In this document: piece after piece, positions 41,080 to 48,983 of the stretch
How the letters are laid out: every line of letters starts with the position of its first letter
How positions within the stretch are numbered: position 1 is the stretch's first letter
DNA from: Streptomyces sp. yr375
Lineage (GTDB): Bacteria; Actinomycetota; Actinomycetes; Streptomycetales; Streptomycetaceae
Assembly (NCBI RefSeq): GCF_900110755.1
Contig: NZ_FOFF01000021.1
Coordinates: forward strand, 1-64,000
DNA: 64,000 nucleotides
Direction of reading: 5' to 3'
The notes under the pieces: model-generated
What the model saw: the letters and a program-made list of their open reading frames with translations, nothing else
The model's database searches: none
What the model was told of the DNA's origin: nothing
Made by a program: the position numbers and the translations under genes

Positions 41080-41484
41080 ATGGCTCTCGCCAAGCTGGGT
41101 GTCGTCGTCCTGGACTGTCCCGACCCGCGTGCGCTGGCCGGGTTCTACGCCGAGGTGCTGGGCGGCACCGTGGAAGTGGACGTGGCGGAGGACGGGGAAG
41201 GGGAAGGGGAAGGGGAAGGGGACTGGGTGGACTTGAAGGTGCCCGGTGGGCCGTCGCTGGCGTTTCAGGCCGCGCCCGGGTTCGTACCGCCCTCGTGGCC
41301 CGCGCCCGACCGCTCGCAGCAGTTCCATCTGGACCTGAACGTCGCCGATCTGGACGCCGCCGAGAAGGGCGTCCTCGCGCTCGGCGCGAAGCCGCTGGAC
41401 ACGGCGGACCGCTCGCGCTCCTGGCGGGTGTACGCCGACCCGGCCGGGCACCCGTTCTGCCTGTGCCGCGACGACCAGTCCTGA
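41080..41484 (+). CDS. VOC (glyoxalase/dioxygenase superfamily) protein
   Basis: A 134-residue vicinal-oxygen-chelate fold protein. It starts MALAKLGVVVLDCPDPRALA with GAGGAGA upstream; an open extension to 41005 is not needed. Two beta-alpha-beta-beta-beta modules are visible: residues 6-60 and, after QQFHLDLNVADLDAAEKGVL at about 80, the second, which ends with YADPAGHPFCLC. Function within the superfamily (isomerase, resistance, dioxygenase) is not determined. In the first loop a six-base repeat GGGGAA (about 41194-41220) encodes alternating Gly and Glu, an unusual insertion. Convergent with the dipeptidase-like gene, 13 bp apart. Confidence 0.85.
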   Translation: MALAKLGVVVLDCPDPRALAGFYAEVLGGTVEVDVAEDGEGEGEGEGDWVDLKVPGGPSLAFQAAPGFVPPSWPAPDRSQQFHLDLNVADLDAAEKGVLALGAKPLDTADRSRSWRVYADPAGHPFCLCRDDQS

Positions 41485-41497
41485 GAGGTGAGCCGGT

Positions 41498-42622
41498 TCA
41501 GCCGTCCAGGTGGGCGATCTGGGCCGTCGACGGCTCCCGGCGTTCCTGTGCGGCGCGGGCCGTGAAGTCGGCGCTGCGCAGGACGCGCTGCATGTTTACC
41601 CAGGTCAGCAGGGCGATGTCGGTGTCGGGCCAGCCTCGGCGGAGGAGTTCGGCGATCAGGTGCGGGTAGCCGGAGGCGTCGGCGAGACCCTGCGGGTGGG
41701 CGGCGCCGGAGTCGTACGTACCGGACAGGCCGACGCTGTCCGGGCCTGCGACCGCGCGGACGTGGTCGAGGTGGTCGGCGACGTCCCGGACGGTCGGCCC
41801 GGTCTGCTCGGCGGTCAGCGGCACCAGGCACAGGCCGCCCGCCGCGCCCAGCTCGGCGAGCAGTTCGTCGGGCAGGTTGTCGGGGTGGGGGCGCAGTTCG
41901 CGGGCGGCGGAGCGGGTGCACAGGACCGGGGTCTTGGAGAGCGCGAGGGCGCGGCCGACCGTGGTGTCGGAGGCGCCGGAGAGGTCGGCGAGCACCCCGA
42001 GCCGGTTCATCTCCCGTACGACCTCCTCGCCGAACCGGGTCAGCCCCGCCTCGCTCGCCCAGGAGGTGCCGGCGAGGGTGAGGACGCGCAGGCCGAGGGA
42101 GTGCAGGACGCGCAGGATGCCGAGGGAGTCGTCGAGCGCGGCGGCGGTGGCCGGGCCGAGGACGACGGCGACGCGGCCGCAGTTGCGGGCGTCGATGACC
42201 TGCCCGGCGCTGCGCGCGAGCCGCAGCCCCTCGGGGTGCGCGGCGATCACCGACCGGACGAGGTCCAGTTGCTCCAGGGTCGCGCCGACGGCGCGGTCGG
42301 CGGCCAGGCCCTCGGGCAGGTGCAGCGACCACAGCAGCGCGCCGACGTGCCCCTCGCGCAGCCGGGGCACGTCCGTGTCGACGGCGCTCTCGCCGAGCTG
42401 GAGGTCGTACCAGGGCAGGTGGCGCAGCGCCCAGGGCAGCCCGCTGTAGCCGTCGGCGACGGGGTGCGCGACGAGGAGGGCACGGGCCCGGTCCAGGTCG
42501 TCGTCCACAGCGACCGTGGCAGCGACCGGGCCGGCGACGGGTTCGGCCTGGACCTCGTCGAGCTCCTTGTCGCGTTCGCCGGCCTCGGGGAGGGTGTGCA
42601 GTTCGTCCTGGAGGTCGGCCAT
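41498..42622 (-). CDS. Dipeptidase-like (M19) protein lacking all metal ligands
   Basis: A 374-residue protein that aligns throughout with the intact dipeptidase encoded at 42708-43904, but with the zinc ligands and catalytic residues replaced. Where the active paralog has VDGHNDLPW this one has ADGYSGLPW; MGAEGGHSIDNSLA becomes GPATAAALDDSLG; VDLSHV becomes ADLSGA; FSHSSARAV becomes CTRSAAREL; GIGGDYDGT becomes GLSGTYDSG. The fold looks complete, including the C-terminal LLRRGWPDTDIALLTWVNMQ. It therefore should not hydrolyse peptides and may bind or regulate. An extra acidic N-terminus of about 45 residues precedes the domain. Between this gene and the paralog is an 85-bp gap; both are on the minus strand. 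Confidence 0.88.
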   Translation of the reverse strand: MADLQDELHTLPEAGERDKELDEVQAEPVAGPVAATVAVDDDLDRARALLVAHPVADGYSGLPWALRHLPWYDLQLGESAVDTDVPRLREGHVGALLWSLHLPEGLAADRAVGATLEQLDLVRSVIAAHPEGLRLARSAGQVIDARNCGRVAVVLGPATAAALDDSLGILRVLHSLGLRVLTLAGTSWASEAGLTRFGEEVVREMNRLGVLADLSGASDTTVGRALALSKTPVLCTRSAARELRPHPDNLPDELLAELGAAGGLCLVPLTAEQTGPTVRDVADHLDHVRAVAGPDSVGLSGTYDSGAAHPQGLADASGYPHLIAELLRRGWPDTDIALLTWVNMQRVLRSADFTARAAQERREPSTAQIAHLDG

Positions 42623-42707
42623 GACGGTCTCCGTACGTCGAGCAGCAGTACGGTCACCGTCCCACGGCCGGGGGTGTTCTTCCTGGTGGGCGGGGCGTTC
42701 GGGGTAG

Positions 42708-43904
42708 TCAGCCGTCCAGTGACTCGAGTGTCGCGTTGGACGGGGGGCGGGTCGCTCGGAGGTCGCGGGACACGTCTTCCGCCGCGCCCAGGACGCGTAG
42801 CGCGTTCTGCCAGGTCAGTTTGGCCAGGTCGGTGGTGGACCAGCCGCGGTCGAGGAGTTCCGCGATCAGGTTGGGGTAGCCGGAGACGTCGGCCAGGCCG
42901 TCGGGGGTGAAGGCCGTGCCGTCGTAGTCGCCGCCGATGCCGAGGTGGTCGACGCCGGCGACCTCGCGCATGTGGTCGAGGTGGTCGGCGACCGTGGCGA
43001 CGGTGGCGACCGGGCGGGGGCGGCGTGCCTCGAAGGCGCGGTGGACCTGCATCGCCTCGGGGGTGGTGGCCAGGTGGTGGAAGCCGTGGGCGCGCATGTT
43101 GTCGTCGGCCTCGGCCGTCCAGTCGACCGCCGCCTGGAGGACGAACTTGGGCACGAACGTCACCATCGCCATGCCGCCGTTGGCGGGCAGCCGCTCCAGG
43201 ACGTCGTCCGGGATGTTGCGGGGGTGGTCGCAGACGGCGCGGGCCGAGGAGTGGGAGAAGATCACCGGCGCGACGGTCGTGTCGAGCGCGTCGCGCATCG
43301 TCGTGGCCGCGACGTGCGAGAGGTCGACGAGCATGCCCTCGCGGTTCATCTCGCGCACGACCGCGCGGCCGAACGCGGACAGGCCGCCGACCCCGGGCTC
43401 GTCGGTCGCGGAGTCCGCCCACGCGGTGTTGTCGTTGTGGGTGAGGGTCAGGTAGCGGACGCCGAGCGCGTACAGGGCGCGCAGGGTGGCCAGGGAGTTG
43501 TCGATCGAGTGGCCGCCCTCGGCGCCCATGAGGGAGGCGATACGGCCCTCCGCGCGCGCCGCCGCCATGTCGGCGGCCGTCAGCGCGGCCCTCAGGTCCG
43601 CCGGGTGACGGGCGATCAACTGCCGTACGCAGTCGATCTGTTCGAGCGTCGCCGTCACCGCGTCCGGCAGGTCGGAGCGCACGTACACCGACCAGTACTG
43701 CGCGCCGACCCCGCCCTCACGCAGCCGCGGGAGGTCCGTGTGCAGGTGGGCGTTCTGCGGGGTGGCGAGGTCGCGGGCGTCGAGGTCGTAGCGGACCTGT
43801 TCGCGCAGCGCCCAGGGCAGGTCGTTGTGGCCGTCGACGACCGGGAACTCGCGCAGGAGTTCCCGGGCCGCGTCCAGGGAGGCCGAGCGTGTCACGTCCG
43901 TCAC
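42708..43904 (-). CDS. Membrane dipeptidase (peptidase family M19)
   Basis: A 398-residue zinc dipeptidase of the renal-dipeptidase family. Metal and catalytic sites are all present: VVDGHNDLPWALRE (first His and Asp), LMGAEGGHSIDNSLATLRAL (bridging Glu and substrate His), LVDLSHVAATTM and VIFSHSSARAV (two His ligands) and HLGIGGDYDGTAF. Sequence ends ATLESLDG. No signal peptide is evident, so it is likely cytosolic despite the family name. It lies upstream of the inactive paralog and just downstream of purE (8 bases between), so the four genes purK, purE, dipeptidase and paralog may be transcribed together. Confidence 0.93.
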   Translation of the reverse strand: MTDVTRSASLDAARELLREFPVVDGHNDLPWALREQVRYDLDARDLATPQNAHLHTDLPRLREGGVGAQYWSVYVRSDLPDAVTATLEQIDCVRQLIARHPADLRAALTAADMAAARAEGRIASLMGAEGGHSIDNSLATLRALYALGVRYLTLTHNDNTAWADSATDEPGVGGLSAFGRAVVREMNREGMLVDLSHVAATTMRDALDTTVAPVIFSHSSARAVCDHPRNIPDDVLERLPANGGMAMVTFVPKFVLQAAVDWTAEADDNMRAHGFHHLATTPEAMQVHRAFEARRPRPVATVATVADHLDHMREVAGVDHLGIGGDYDGTAFTPDGLADVSGYPNLIAELLDRGWSTTDLAKLTWQNALRVLGAAEDVSRDLRATRPPSNATLESLDG

Positions 43905-43911
43905 CTGGCCG

Positions 43912-44454
43912 TCACTTCCCGAAGCCGAAACCGCCGCCGGCCCCCTCGACCTTGGCGCGCAGCCGCTTGCCCTTCTCGGTGGCCTGGTCGTTCAGCTCCT
44001 GCTGGAACTCCCGCATCCGGCCGAGCAGTTCCTCGTCGTGGGTGGCGAGGATGCGGGCGGCGAGCAGGCCCGCGTTGCGCGCGCCGGCGACGGAGACGGT
44101 GGCGACCGGGACGCCGGCCGGCATCTGCACGATCGACAGCAGGCTGTCCATGCCGTCCAGGTACTTCAGGGGCACGGGCACGCCGATGACGGGCAGCGGG
44201 GTGACCGAGGCGAGCATGCCGGGCAGGTGGGCCGCGCCGCCCGCGCCCGCGATGATCACCTTGAGCCCGCGACCGTCCGCCTGCTCGCCGTAGGCGACCA
44301 TCTCGCGCGGCATGCGGTGCGCGGAGACGACGTCGACCTCGTACGCGATCTCGAACTCGTCGAGGGCCTGGGCTGCGGCCTCCATGACGGGCCAGTCGGA
44401 GTCCGACCCCATGACGATGCCGACGACGGGGCCCGCGGGGCTGGTGGGGCTCAT
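43912..44454 (-). CDS. purE: N5-carboxyaminoimidazole ribonucleotide mutase
   Basis: PurE (class I) moves the carboxylate of N5-CAIR to make CAIR in purine synthesis. Motifs: VVGIVMGSDSDWPVMEAAAQ with the substrate-binding Ser-Asp-Ser-Asp and VDVVSAHRMPREMVAYGEQA with the catalytic His; IIAGAGGAAHLPGMLASVT and MPAGVPVATVSVAGARNAGL complete the fold. The ATG overlaps the purK stop by four bases (ATGA). 180 residues; the last part is an unusual Gly/Phe-rich end (GAGGGFGFGK). Confidence 0.95.
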   Translation of the reverse strand: MSPTSPAGPVVGIVMGSDSDWPVMEAAAQALDEFEIAYEVDVVSAHRMPREMVAYGEQADGRGLKVIIAGAGGAAHLPGMLASVTPLPVIGVPVPLKYLDGMDSLLSIVQMPAGVPVATVSVAGARNAGLLAARILATHDEELLGRMREFQQELNDQATEKGKRLRAKVEGAGGGFGFGK

Positions 44455-45593
44455 TCGGTGATCGTGCCTCTCAGGTAACCGGCTGCGTGACGTGCGCGCT
44501 CGAGGACGTCGTCCAGGTCGTCGCCGTAGGTGTTGACGTGGCCGACCTTGCGGCCGGGCTTCACGTCCTTGCCGTACATGTGGATCTTCAGCCGGGGGTC
44601 GCGGGCCATGCAGTGCAGGTACGCCGCGTACATGTCCGGGTAGTCGCCGCCGAGCACGTTGCACATGACGGTCCAGGTGTCGCGGCTGCGCGGATCGCCC
44701 AGCGGGAGGTCCAGGACCGCGCGGACGTGGTTGGCGAACTGGGACGTGATCGCGCCGTCCTGCGTCCAGTGGCCCGAGTTGTGCGGGCGCATCGCGAGTT
44801 CGTTGACGAGGATGCGGCCGTCGCGGGTCTCGAAGAGCTCGACCGCGAGGTGGCCGACCACGCCCAGCTCCTTGGCGATGCGCAGCGCCAGCTCCTCGGC
44901 CTTGAGGGCGAGCGTCTCGTCCAGGCCGGGGGCCGGGGCTATGACGGTGTCGCAGACGCCGTTCACCTGCCGGGACTCGACCACCGGGTACGCGACCGCC
45001 TGGCCGTGCGGGGAGCGTACGACGTTGGCGGCGAGCTCGCGGACGTAGTCGACCTTCTCCTCCGCCAGGACCGGCACGCCGGCGCGGAAGGGCTCCGCGG
45101 CCTCCGCCTCGCCGTCGACGACCCACACACCCTTGCCGTCGTAGCCGCCCCGGACGGTCTTGAGGACCACCGGGAAGCCGTCGCCCTCGGCGGCGAACGC
45201 GGCGATGTCCGCCGGGTCGGTCACGATCCGGTGCCTGGGGCACGGGACGCCGATCGCGTCGAGCTTCGCGCGCATCACCCCCTTGTCCTGGGCGTGCACG
45301 AGCGCGTCGGGGCCCGGGCGGACGGGGATGCCGTCCGCCTCCAGCGCCCTGAGGTGCTCGGTGGGTACATGTTCGTGATCGAAAGTGATCACATCGCACC
45401 CGCGCGCGAACTCGCGCAGCGTGTCGAGATCGCGGTAGTCGCCGATGACGACGTCGCTCACGACCTGCGCCGCGGATTCCTGCGGGGTGTCACCGAGGAG
45501 CTTGAACCTGATGCCGAGCGGGATGCCCGCCTCGTGTGTCATACGAGCGAGCTGACCCCCGCCGACCATGCCGACTACCGGAAACGTCACCAC
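44451..45593 (-). CDS. purK: N5-carboxyaminoimidazole ribonucleotide synthase
   Basis: ATP-grasp enzyme of 380 residues that carboxylates AIR with bicarbonate and ATP, the step before PurE. N-terminal VVGMVGGGQLARMTHEAGIP, central VITFDHEHVPTEHL, PVVLKTVRGGYDGKGVWVVD (ATP-binding loop) and LVNELAMRPHNSGHWTQDGA with metal Glu/Asn are visible. It starts with GTG (two in a row at 45593). Followed by purE with an overlap. Divergent from the GtrA gene. Confidence 0.95.
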   Translation of the reverse strand: MVTFPVVGMVGGGQLARMTHEAGIPLGIRFKLLGDTPQESAAQVVSDVVIGDYRDLDTLREFARGCDVITFDHEHVPTEHLRALEADGIPVRPGPDALVHAQDKGVMRAKLDAIGVPCPRHRIVTDPADIAAFAAEGDGFPVVLKTVRGGYDGKGVWVVDGEAEAAEPFRAGVPVLAEEKVDYVRELAANVVRSPHGQAVAYPVVESRQVNGVCDTVIAPAPGLDETLALKAEELALRIAKELGVVGHLAVELFETRDGRILVNELAMRPHNSGHWTQDGAITSQFANHVRAVLDLPLGDPRSRDTWTVMCNVLGGDYPDMYAAYLHCMARDPRLKIHMYGKDVKPGRKVGHVNTYGDDLDDVLERARHAAGYLRGTITE

Positions 45594-45788
45594 CCCAGGA
45601 TATCGGCCAGGCCGGTGTGGCCGGATCCCGCGCCCCTTACCCGTACCTTTCCGGCCTCACACCTGCTGTTTCCCTGCCTCTTCCCCGCTGGTCACCGGCT
45701 CGTGAGGCGGACCACAGGAAACCGACAAGAGTGGTGGTTAGCATGGCTTGGTTGACGAAACCGAACCCGAACGGGGGCCTGTACGACC

Positions 45789-46313
45789 ATGGCGCATGGT
45801 TCCGCTGGTTCCTCGGGGCTCTCCTCGGGGCTGAAGGGGCTGGTCCGCGAGCTCGCCAAGTTCGGCGCCGTGGGCGGGGCGGGGCTGCTGGTCAACCTCG
45901 GTGTGTTCAACCTCGTCCGGCATCTCACCGACCTCCAGGTGGTGCGGGCGAGCGTCATAGCCACCGTCGTGTCGATCGTCTTCAACTACATCGGGTTCCG
46001 CTACTTCACCTACCGTGACCGCGACAAGGGCGGGCGGACGAAGGAACTGTCGCTGTTCATGCTGTTCAGCGCGGTGGGGCTGGTGATCGAGAACGGGTTG
46101 CTGTTCGCCGCGACGTACGGGTTCGGGTGGGACAGTCCGTTGCAGAGCAACGTGGCGAAGTTCGTGGGGATCGGGATCGCCACGTTGTTCCGGTTCTGGT
46201 CCTACCGGTCGTGGGTGTTCCGGGCGGTGCCTTTGCAGGCGGCGGAGCGGTCTGTCGCCGTGGCGGGGCCGTCCAGGGAACCGGAGCGGCAGGCTACGCA
46301 GCGGGTTGGTTGA
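45789..46313 (+). CDS. GtrA family membrane protein
   Basis: A 174-residue protein with four hydrophobic helices (for example FGAVGGAGLLVNLGVFNLVR, VIATVVSIVFNYIGFRYFTY, LFMLFSAVGLVIENGLLFAA and a last one near IGIATLFRFWSYRSWVF). GtrA proteins help move polyprenyl-phosphate-linked sugars across the membrane or act in teichoic-acid or arabinogalactan-type glycosylation. An ATG at 45743 lies in another frame; the ATG at 45789 (MAHGSAGSSGLSSGLKGLV) is used. The last 25 residues are hydrophilic. Just downstream is dispersed repeat copy C. Confidence 0.88.
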   Translation: MAHGSAGSSGLSSGLKGLVRELAKFGAVGGAGLLVNLGVFNLVRHLTDLQVVRASVIATVVSIVFNYIGFRYFTYRDRDKGGRTKELSLFMLFSAVGLVIENGLLFAATYGFGWDSPLQSNVAKFVGIGIATLFRFWSYRSWVFRAVPLQAAERSVAVAGPSREPERQATQRVG

Positions 46314-46341
46314 GCGGCTCGGATTTTGTCTGCCGCGCCGC

Positions 46342-46432
46342 CGTTGGGGGCTGCCGCCCCCAAGCCCCCGCTTCGGCCCTTAAGGGCCTCGCCCTCAAAC
46401 TCCCCCAGAGGGGGTACCCCCAGACAGGCTGA
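46342..46432. repeat. Dispersed intergenic repeat, copy C
   Basis: Begins GGGGGCTGCCGCCCCC, then AGCCCCCGCTTCGGCCCTTA and AGGGCCTCGCCCTCAAAC as in copies A and B, but with an insertion of CCCCCAGAGGGGGTACCCCC before AGACAGGCTGAA. Located between the convergent gtrA and sensor kinase genes. Confidence 0.82.
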
Positions 46433-46476
46433 AATGCAGACACCCGGCGATGAGACGGGCACCCGCGAAGCAACCA

Positions 46477-47751
46477 TCACCGCACCGTCGGCTCCTCGGC
46501 CTCCTGCATGCGCTTCTGTGGGGCCGTGCGGGAGAGGAAGAGGGCGAAGACCGGGGGTTGGGCCTGGAGCATCTCCAGGCGGCCGCCGTCGGCTTCTGCC
46601 AGGTCTCGGGCCACTGCCAGGCCGATGCCTGTCGAGTTGCGGCCGCTGATGGCGCGCTCGAAGATGCGGGCGCCGAGGTCGGCGGGGACGCCGGGGCCCT
46701 CGTCCGTCACCTCGACGACGGACTGGTTGCCGGTGACGCGGGTGCGCAGGGCGACCGTGCCGCCGCCGTGCATGAGGGAGTTCTCGATCAGCGCGGCCAG
46801 CACCTGGGCGACCGCGCCGGGCGTGCCCACCGCCCGCAGATGGCGCTTGCCGGAGCTGACGATCGCCCGGCCGTCGCCCCGGTAGGCGGGACGCCACTCG
46901 GCGAGCTGCTGCTGGATGACCTCGTCGAGGTCGAAGGTGACCGCCGAGCCGGTGCGCGGGTCCCGGGCGTTGGTCAGGAGCCGTTCCACCACGTCCGTCA
47001 GGCGCTCCACCTGCGTCAACGCGATCGTCGCCTCCTCCTTCACGGTGTCCGGGTCGTCGGTGAGGGTGATCTCCTCCAGGCGCATGGACAGGGCGGTGAG
47101 GGGGGTGCGCAGTTGGTGGGAGGCGTCGGCCGCCAGCCGGCGTTCGGCGGTGAGCATGCGGGCGATGCGCTCGGCGGAGGAGTCGAGGACGTCGGCGACC
47201 CGGTCCAGCTCGGGGACGCCGTACCGCTTGTGGCGGGGGCGCGGGTCGCCCGAGCCGAGGCGTTCCGCCGTCTCGGCGAGGTCGGTCAGCGGGGAGGCGA
47301 GGCGGTTGGCCTGGCGGATGGCCAGCAGCACCGCCGCGATCACCGCGAGCAGCGCCACCAGGGCGATGATCAGCAGGGTGCGGCCGACCTCCCGGGTGAC
47401 CGTGGAGCGCGGCTCCTGGACGACGACGCTCTCGCCCTCCTCGCCCTTGGCCGTCGACCTGATGACGTCGCCCACGGGCTTGGTGCCGACCGCGATGACC
47501 GGTCGGCCGGGGATCCGGATCTCGGCGTAACGGTCCTGCGTGACCTGGTCGCGCAGTATCTCGGCGGTGACGTGCTCCGAGCCCACCAGCCGGCTGTCCA
47601 CGATGCTGGCCAGCCGCAGCGCCTCGGAGTCCACCCGCTCCTGGGCGCTGTTGCTGATCGTGCGCGTCTCGACGATGACGAGGGAGACCCCGAACACCGC
47701 GATGACGACGAGCACGACGGCAAGGGTGGACTGGATGAGACGGCGACGCAC
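46477..47751 (-). CDS. Sensor histidine kinase of an OmpR-type two-component system
   Basis: A 424-residue membrane kinase. Starts with GTG at 47751 (VRRRLIQSTLAVVLVVIAVF) with GGAGGG upstream; the frame is open to 47853 without similarity. First membrane helix about 8-28, extracellular sensor part about 30-120, second helix about 128-150, HAMP linker, then HisKA with the phosphorylated His in SHQLRTPLTALSMRLEEI at about residue 212 and HATPase with ALIENSLMHGGGTVALRT (N box), VVEVTDEGPGVPADLGARIF and STGIGLAVARDLAEADGGRL. Partner regulator precedes it by 144 bp. Extracytoplasmic signal unknown. Confidence 0.93.
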   Translation of the reverse strand: MRRRLIQSTLAVVLVVIAVFGVSLVIVETRTISNSAQERVDSEALRLASIVDSRLVGSEHVTAEILRDQVTQDRYAEIRIPGRPVIAVGTKPVGDVIRSTAKGEEGESVVVQEPRSTVTREVGRTLLIIALVALLAVIAAVLLAIRQANRLASPLTDLAETAERLGSGDPRPRHKRYGVPELDRVADVLDSSAERIARMLTAERRLAADASHQLRTPLTALSMRLEEITLTDDPDTVKEEATIALTQVERLTDVVERLLTNARDPRTGSAVTFDLDEVIQQQLAEWRPAYRGDGRAIVSSGKRHLRAVGTPGAVAQVLAALIENSLMHGGGTVALRTRVTGNQSVVEVTDEGPGVPADLGARIFERAISGRNSTGIGLAVARDLAEADGGRLEMLQAQPPVFALFLSRTAPQKRMQEAEEPTVR

Positions 47752-47895
47752 AGACCCTCCGCAACGGTGACACTCTAGGACAGGCCAGGGCAGCCAACCC
47801 AGGGGCGCGGGGAACTGCGCGACCAGCCCCCACCGGCCCGCAGCCGGCAACACGACGCAGCGCGCATCACCGGCCAGGCCCAGCAGCAGCGCTGA

Positions 47896-48573
47896 CTAGC
47901 TCTTTTCGAAGCGGAAGCCGACGCCCCGCACGGTGGCGATGTAGCGGGGGTTCGCCGCGTCGTCGCCGAGTTTCTTGCGCAGCCAGGAGATGTGCATGTC
48001 GAGCGTCTTGGTCGACGACCACCACGTCGTGTCCCAGACCTCGCGCATCAACTGGTCGCGGGTGACGACCCGCCCCGCGTCGCGCACCAGGACCCGCAGC
48101 AGGTCGAACTCCTTGGCGGTGAGCTGGAGTTCCTCGTCGCCCATCCACGCGCGGTGCGACTCGACGTCGATCCGCACGCCGTGGGTGGCCGGCGGCTGCG
48201 CGGGCTCGGAGGCCCCGCGCCGCAGCAGGGCCCGGACGCGGGCGAGCAGCTCGGCGAGCCGGAAGGGCTTGGTGACGTAGTCGTCGGCGCCCGCGTCGAG
48301 ACCGACGACGGTGTCCACCTCGTCGGCGCGCGCGGTCAGGATGAGGATCGGGATCGCGTGGCCTTCGGAACGCAGTCGGCGGGCCACTTCCAGGCCGTCC
48401 ATGCCGGGCAGACCGAGGTCCAGTACGACCAGGTCGACGCCGCCCTGCATTCCGGCGTCCAGCGCGGTGGGGCCGTCCTCACGCACCTCGACCTCGTACC
48501 CCTCCCGGCGCAGTGCGCGGGCCAGGGGTTCCGAGATGGACGCGTCGTCCTCGGCGAGCAGTACACGGGTCAT
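47896..48573 (-). CDS. OmpR/PhoB-type response regulator
   Basis: A 225-residue regulator starting MTRVLLAEDDASISEPLARA. Receiver: acidic pair EDD, phospho-Asp in VDLVVLDLGLPGMDGLEVAR at about residue 52, Thr in ILILTARADEVDTV and Lys in DDYVTKPFRLAELLARVRAL. C-terminal winged helix: LQLTAKEFDLLRVLVRDAGR, TRDQLMREVWDTTWWSSTKT and LDMHISWLRKKLGDD, ending GVGFRFEKS. The ATG at 48573 is chosen because the receiver starts there. Target genes unknown; it may act on the POT transporter gene it is divergent from. Confidence 0.94.
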   Translation of the reverse strand: MTRVLLAEDDASISEPLARALRREGYEVEVREDGPTALDAGMQGGVDLVVLDLGLPGMDGLEVARRLRSEGHAIPILILTARADEVDTVVGLDAGADDYVTKPFRLAELLARVRALLRRGASEPAQPPATHGVRIDVESHRAWMGDEELQLTAKEFDLLRVLVRDAGRVVTRDQLMREVWDTTWWSSTKTLDMHISWLRKKLGDDAANPRYIATVRGVGFRFEKS

Positions 48574-48692
48574 GAGCTGATGGTAGTCCGCGCGGGGCGG
48601 CCGTCGACATGTGATCACCCATGCTGTTTCTTACACAGGGACATGACGGACACTCGGCCGCGGACGGCCGTCCCGCCGACCGTGATCTTGGT

Positions 48693-48896
48693 ACGGACCT
48701 ACTGCCGAGTAATGGCATCCTGATACGGAAACCTGGTACGGACCTTCGAATCACGTTCACGGTTTCTTGATCACCTGTGATATGTGCCTCAAGTCCTTCC
48801 ATATCCGATATTGTCCTGCCGTATGGTGAGAGAACGCCTGTAGTACACACGGATCTGTACACGGATCTGCACACGGACCTACCCACGGACCTTCGG
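48693..48896. repeat. Direct repeats of ACGGA(C/T)CT upstream of the POT transporter
   Basis: The octamer ACGGACCT or ACGGATCT occurs six times in 200 bases: at 48693, 48738 and then, at exact 12-nt spacing, at 48849, 48861, 48873 and 48885. A separate palindrome, ATCACCTGTGAT, lies at 48770-48781. The region 48574-48983 is the divergent promoter zone of the response regulator and the transporter and has no other gene. Confidence 0.75.
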
Positions 48897-48983
48897 CGGT
48901 CGGCTCCTCGCTGAGGGTCCTTTTCATGTGCGGGCCGGCCACCGCCGGCCCGGAAAGCAACGACCTGGCAAGGAACGACGACC

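Noticed and set aside
45743..46018. Alternative gtrA start at the ATG at 45743
   Set aside because: It is in a different reading frame from the membrane protein and leads into an Arg-rich shadow sequence.
48849..48896. CRISPR-like regular repeats
   Set aside because: Units are only 12 nt, directly adjacent and without unique spacers, and no cas genes are near.
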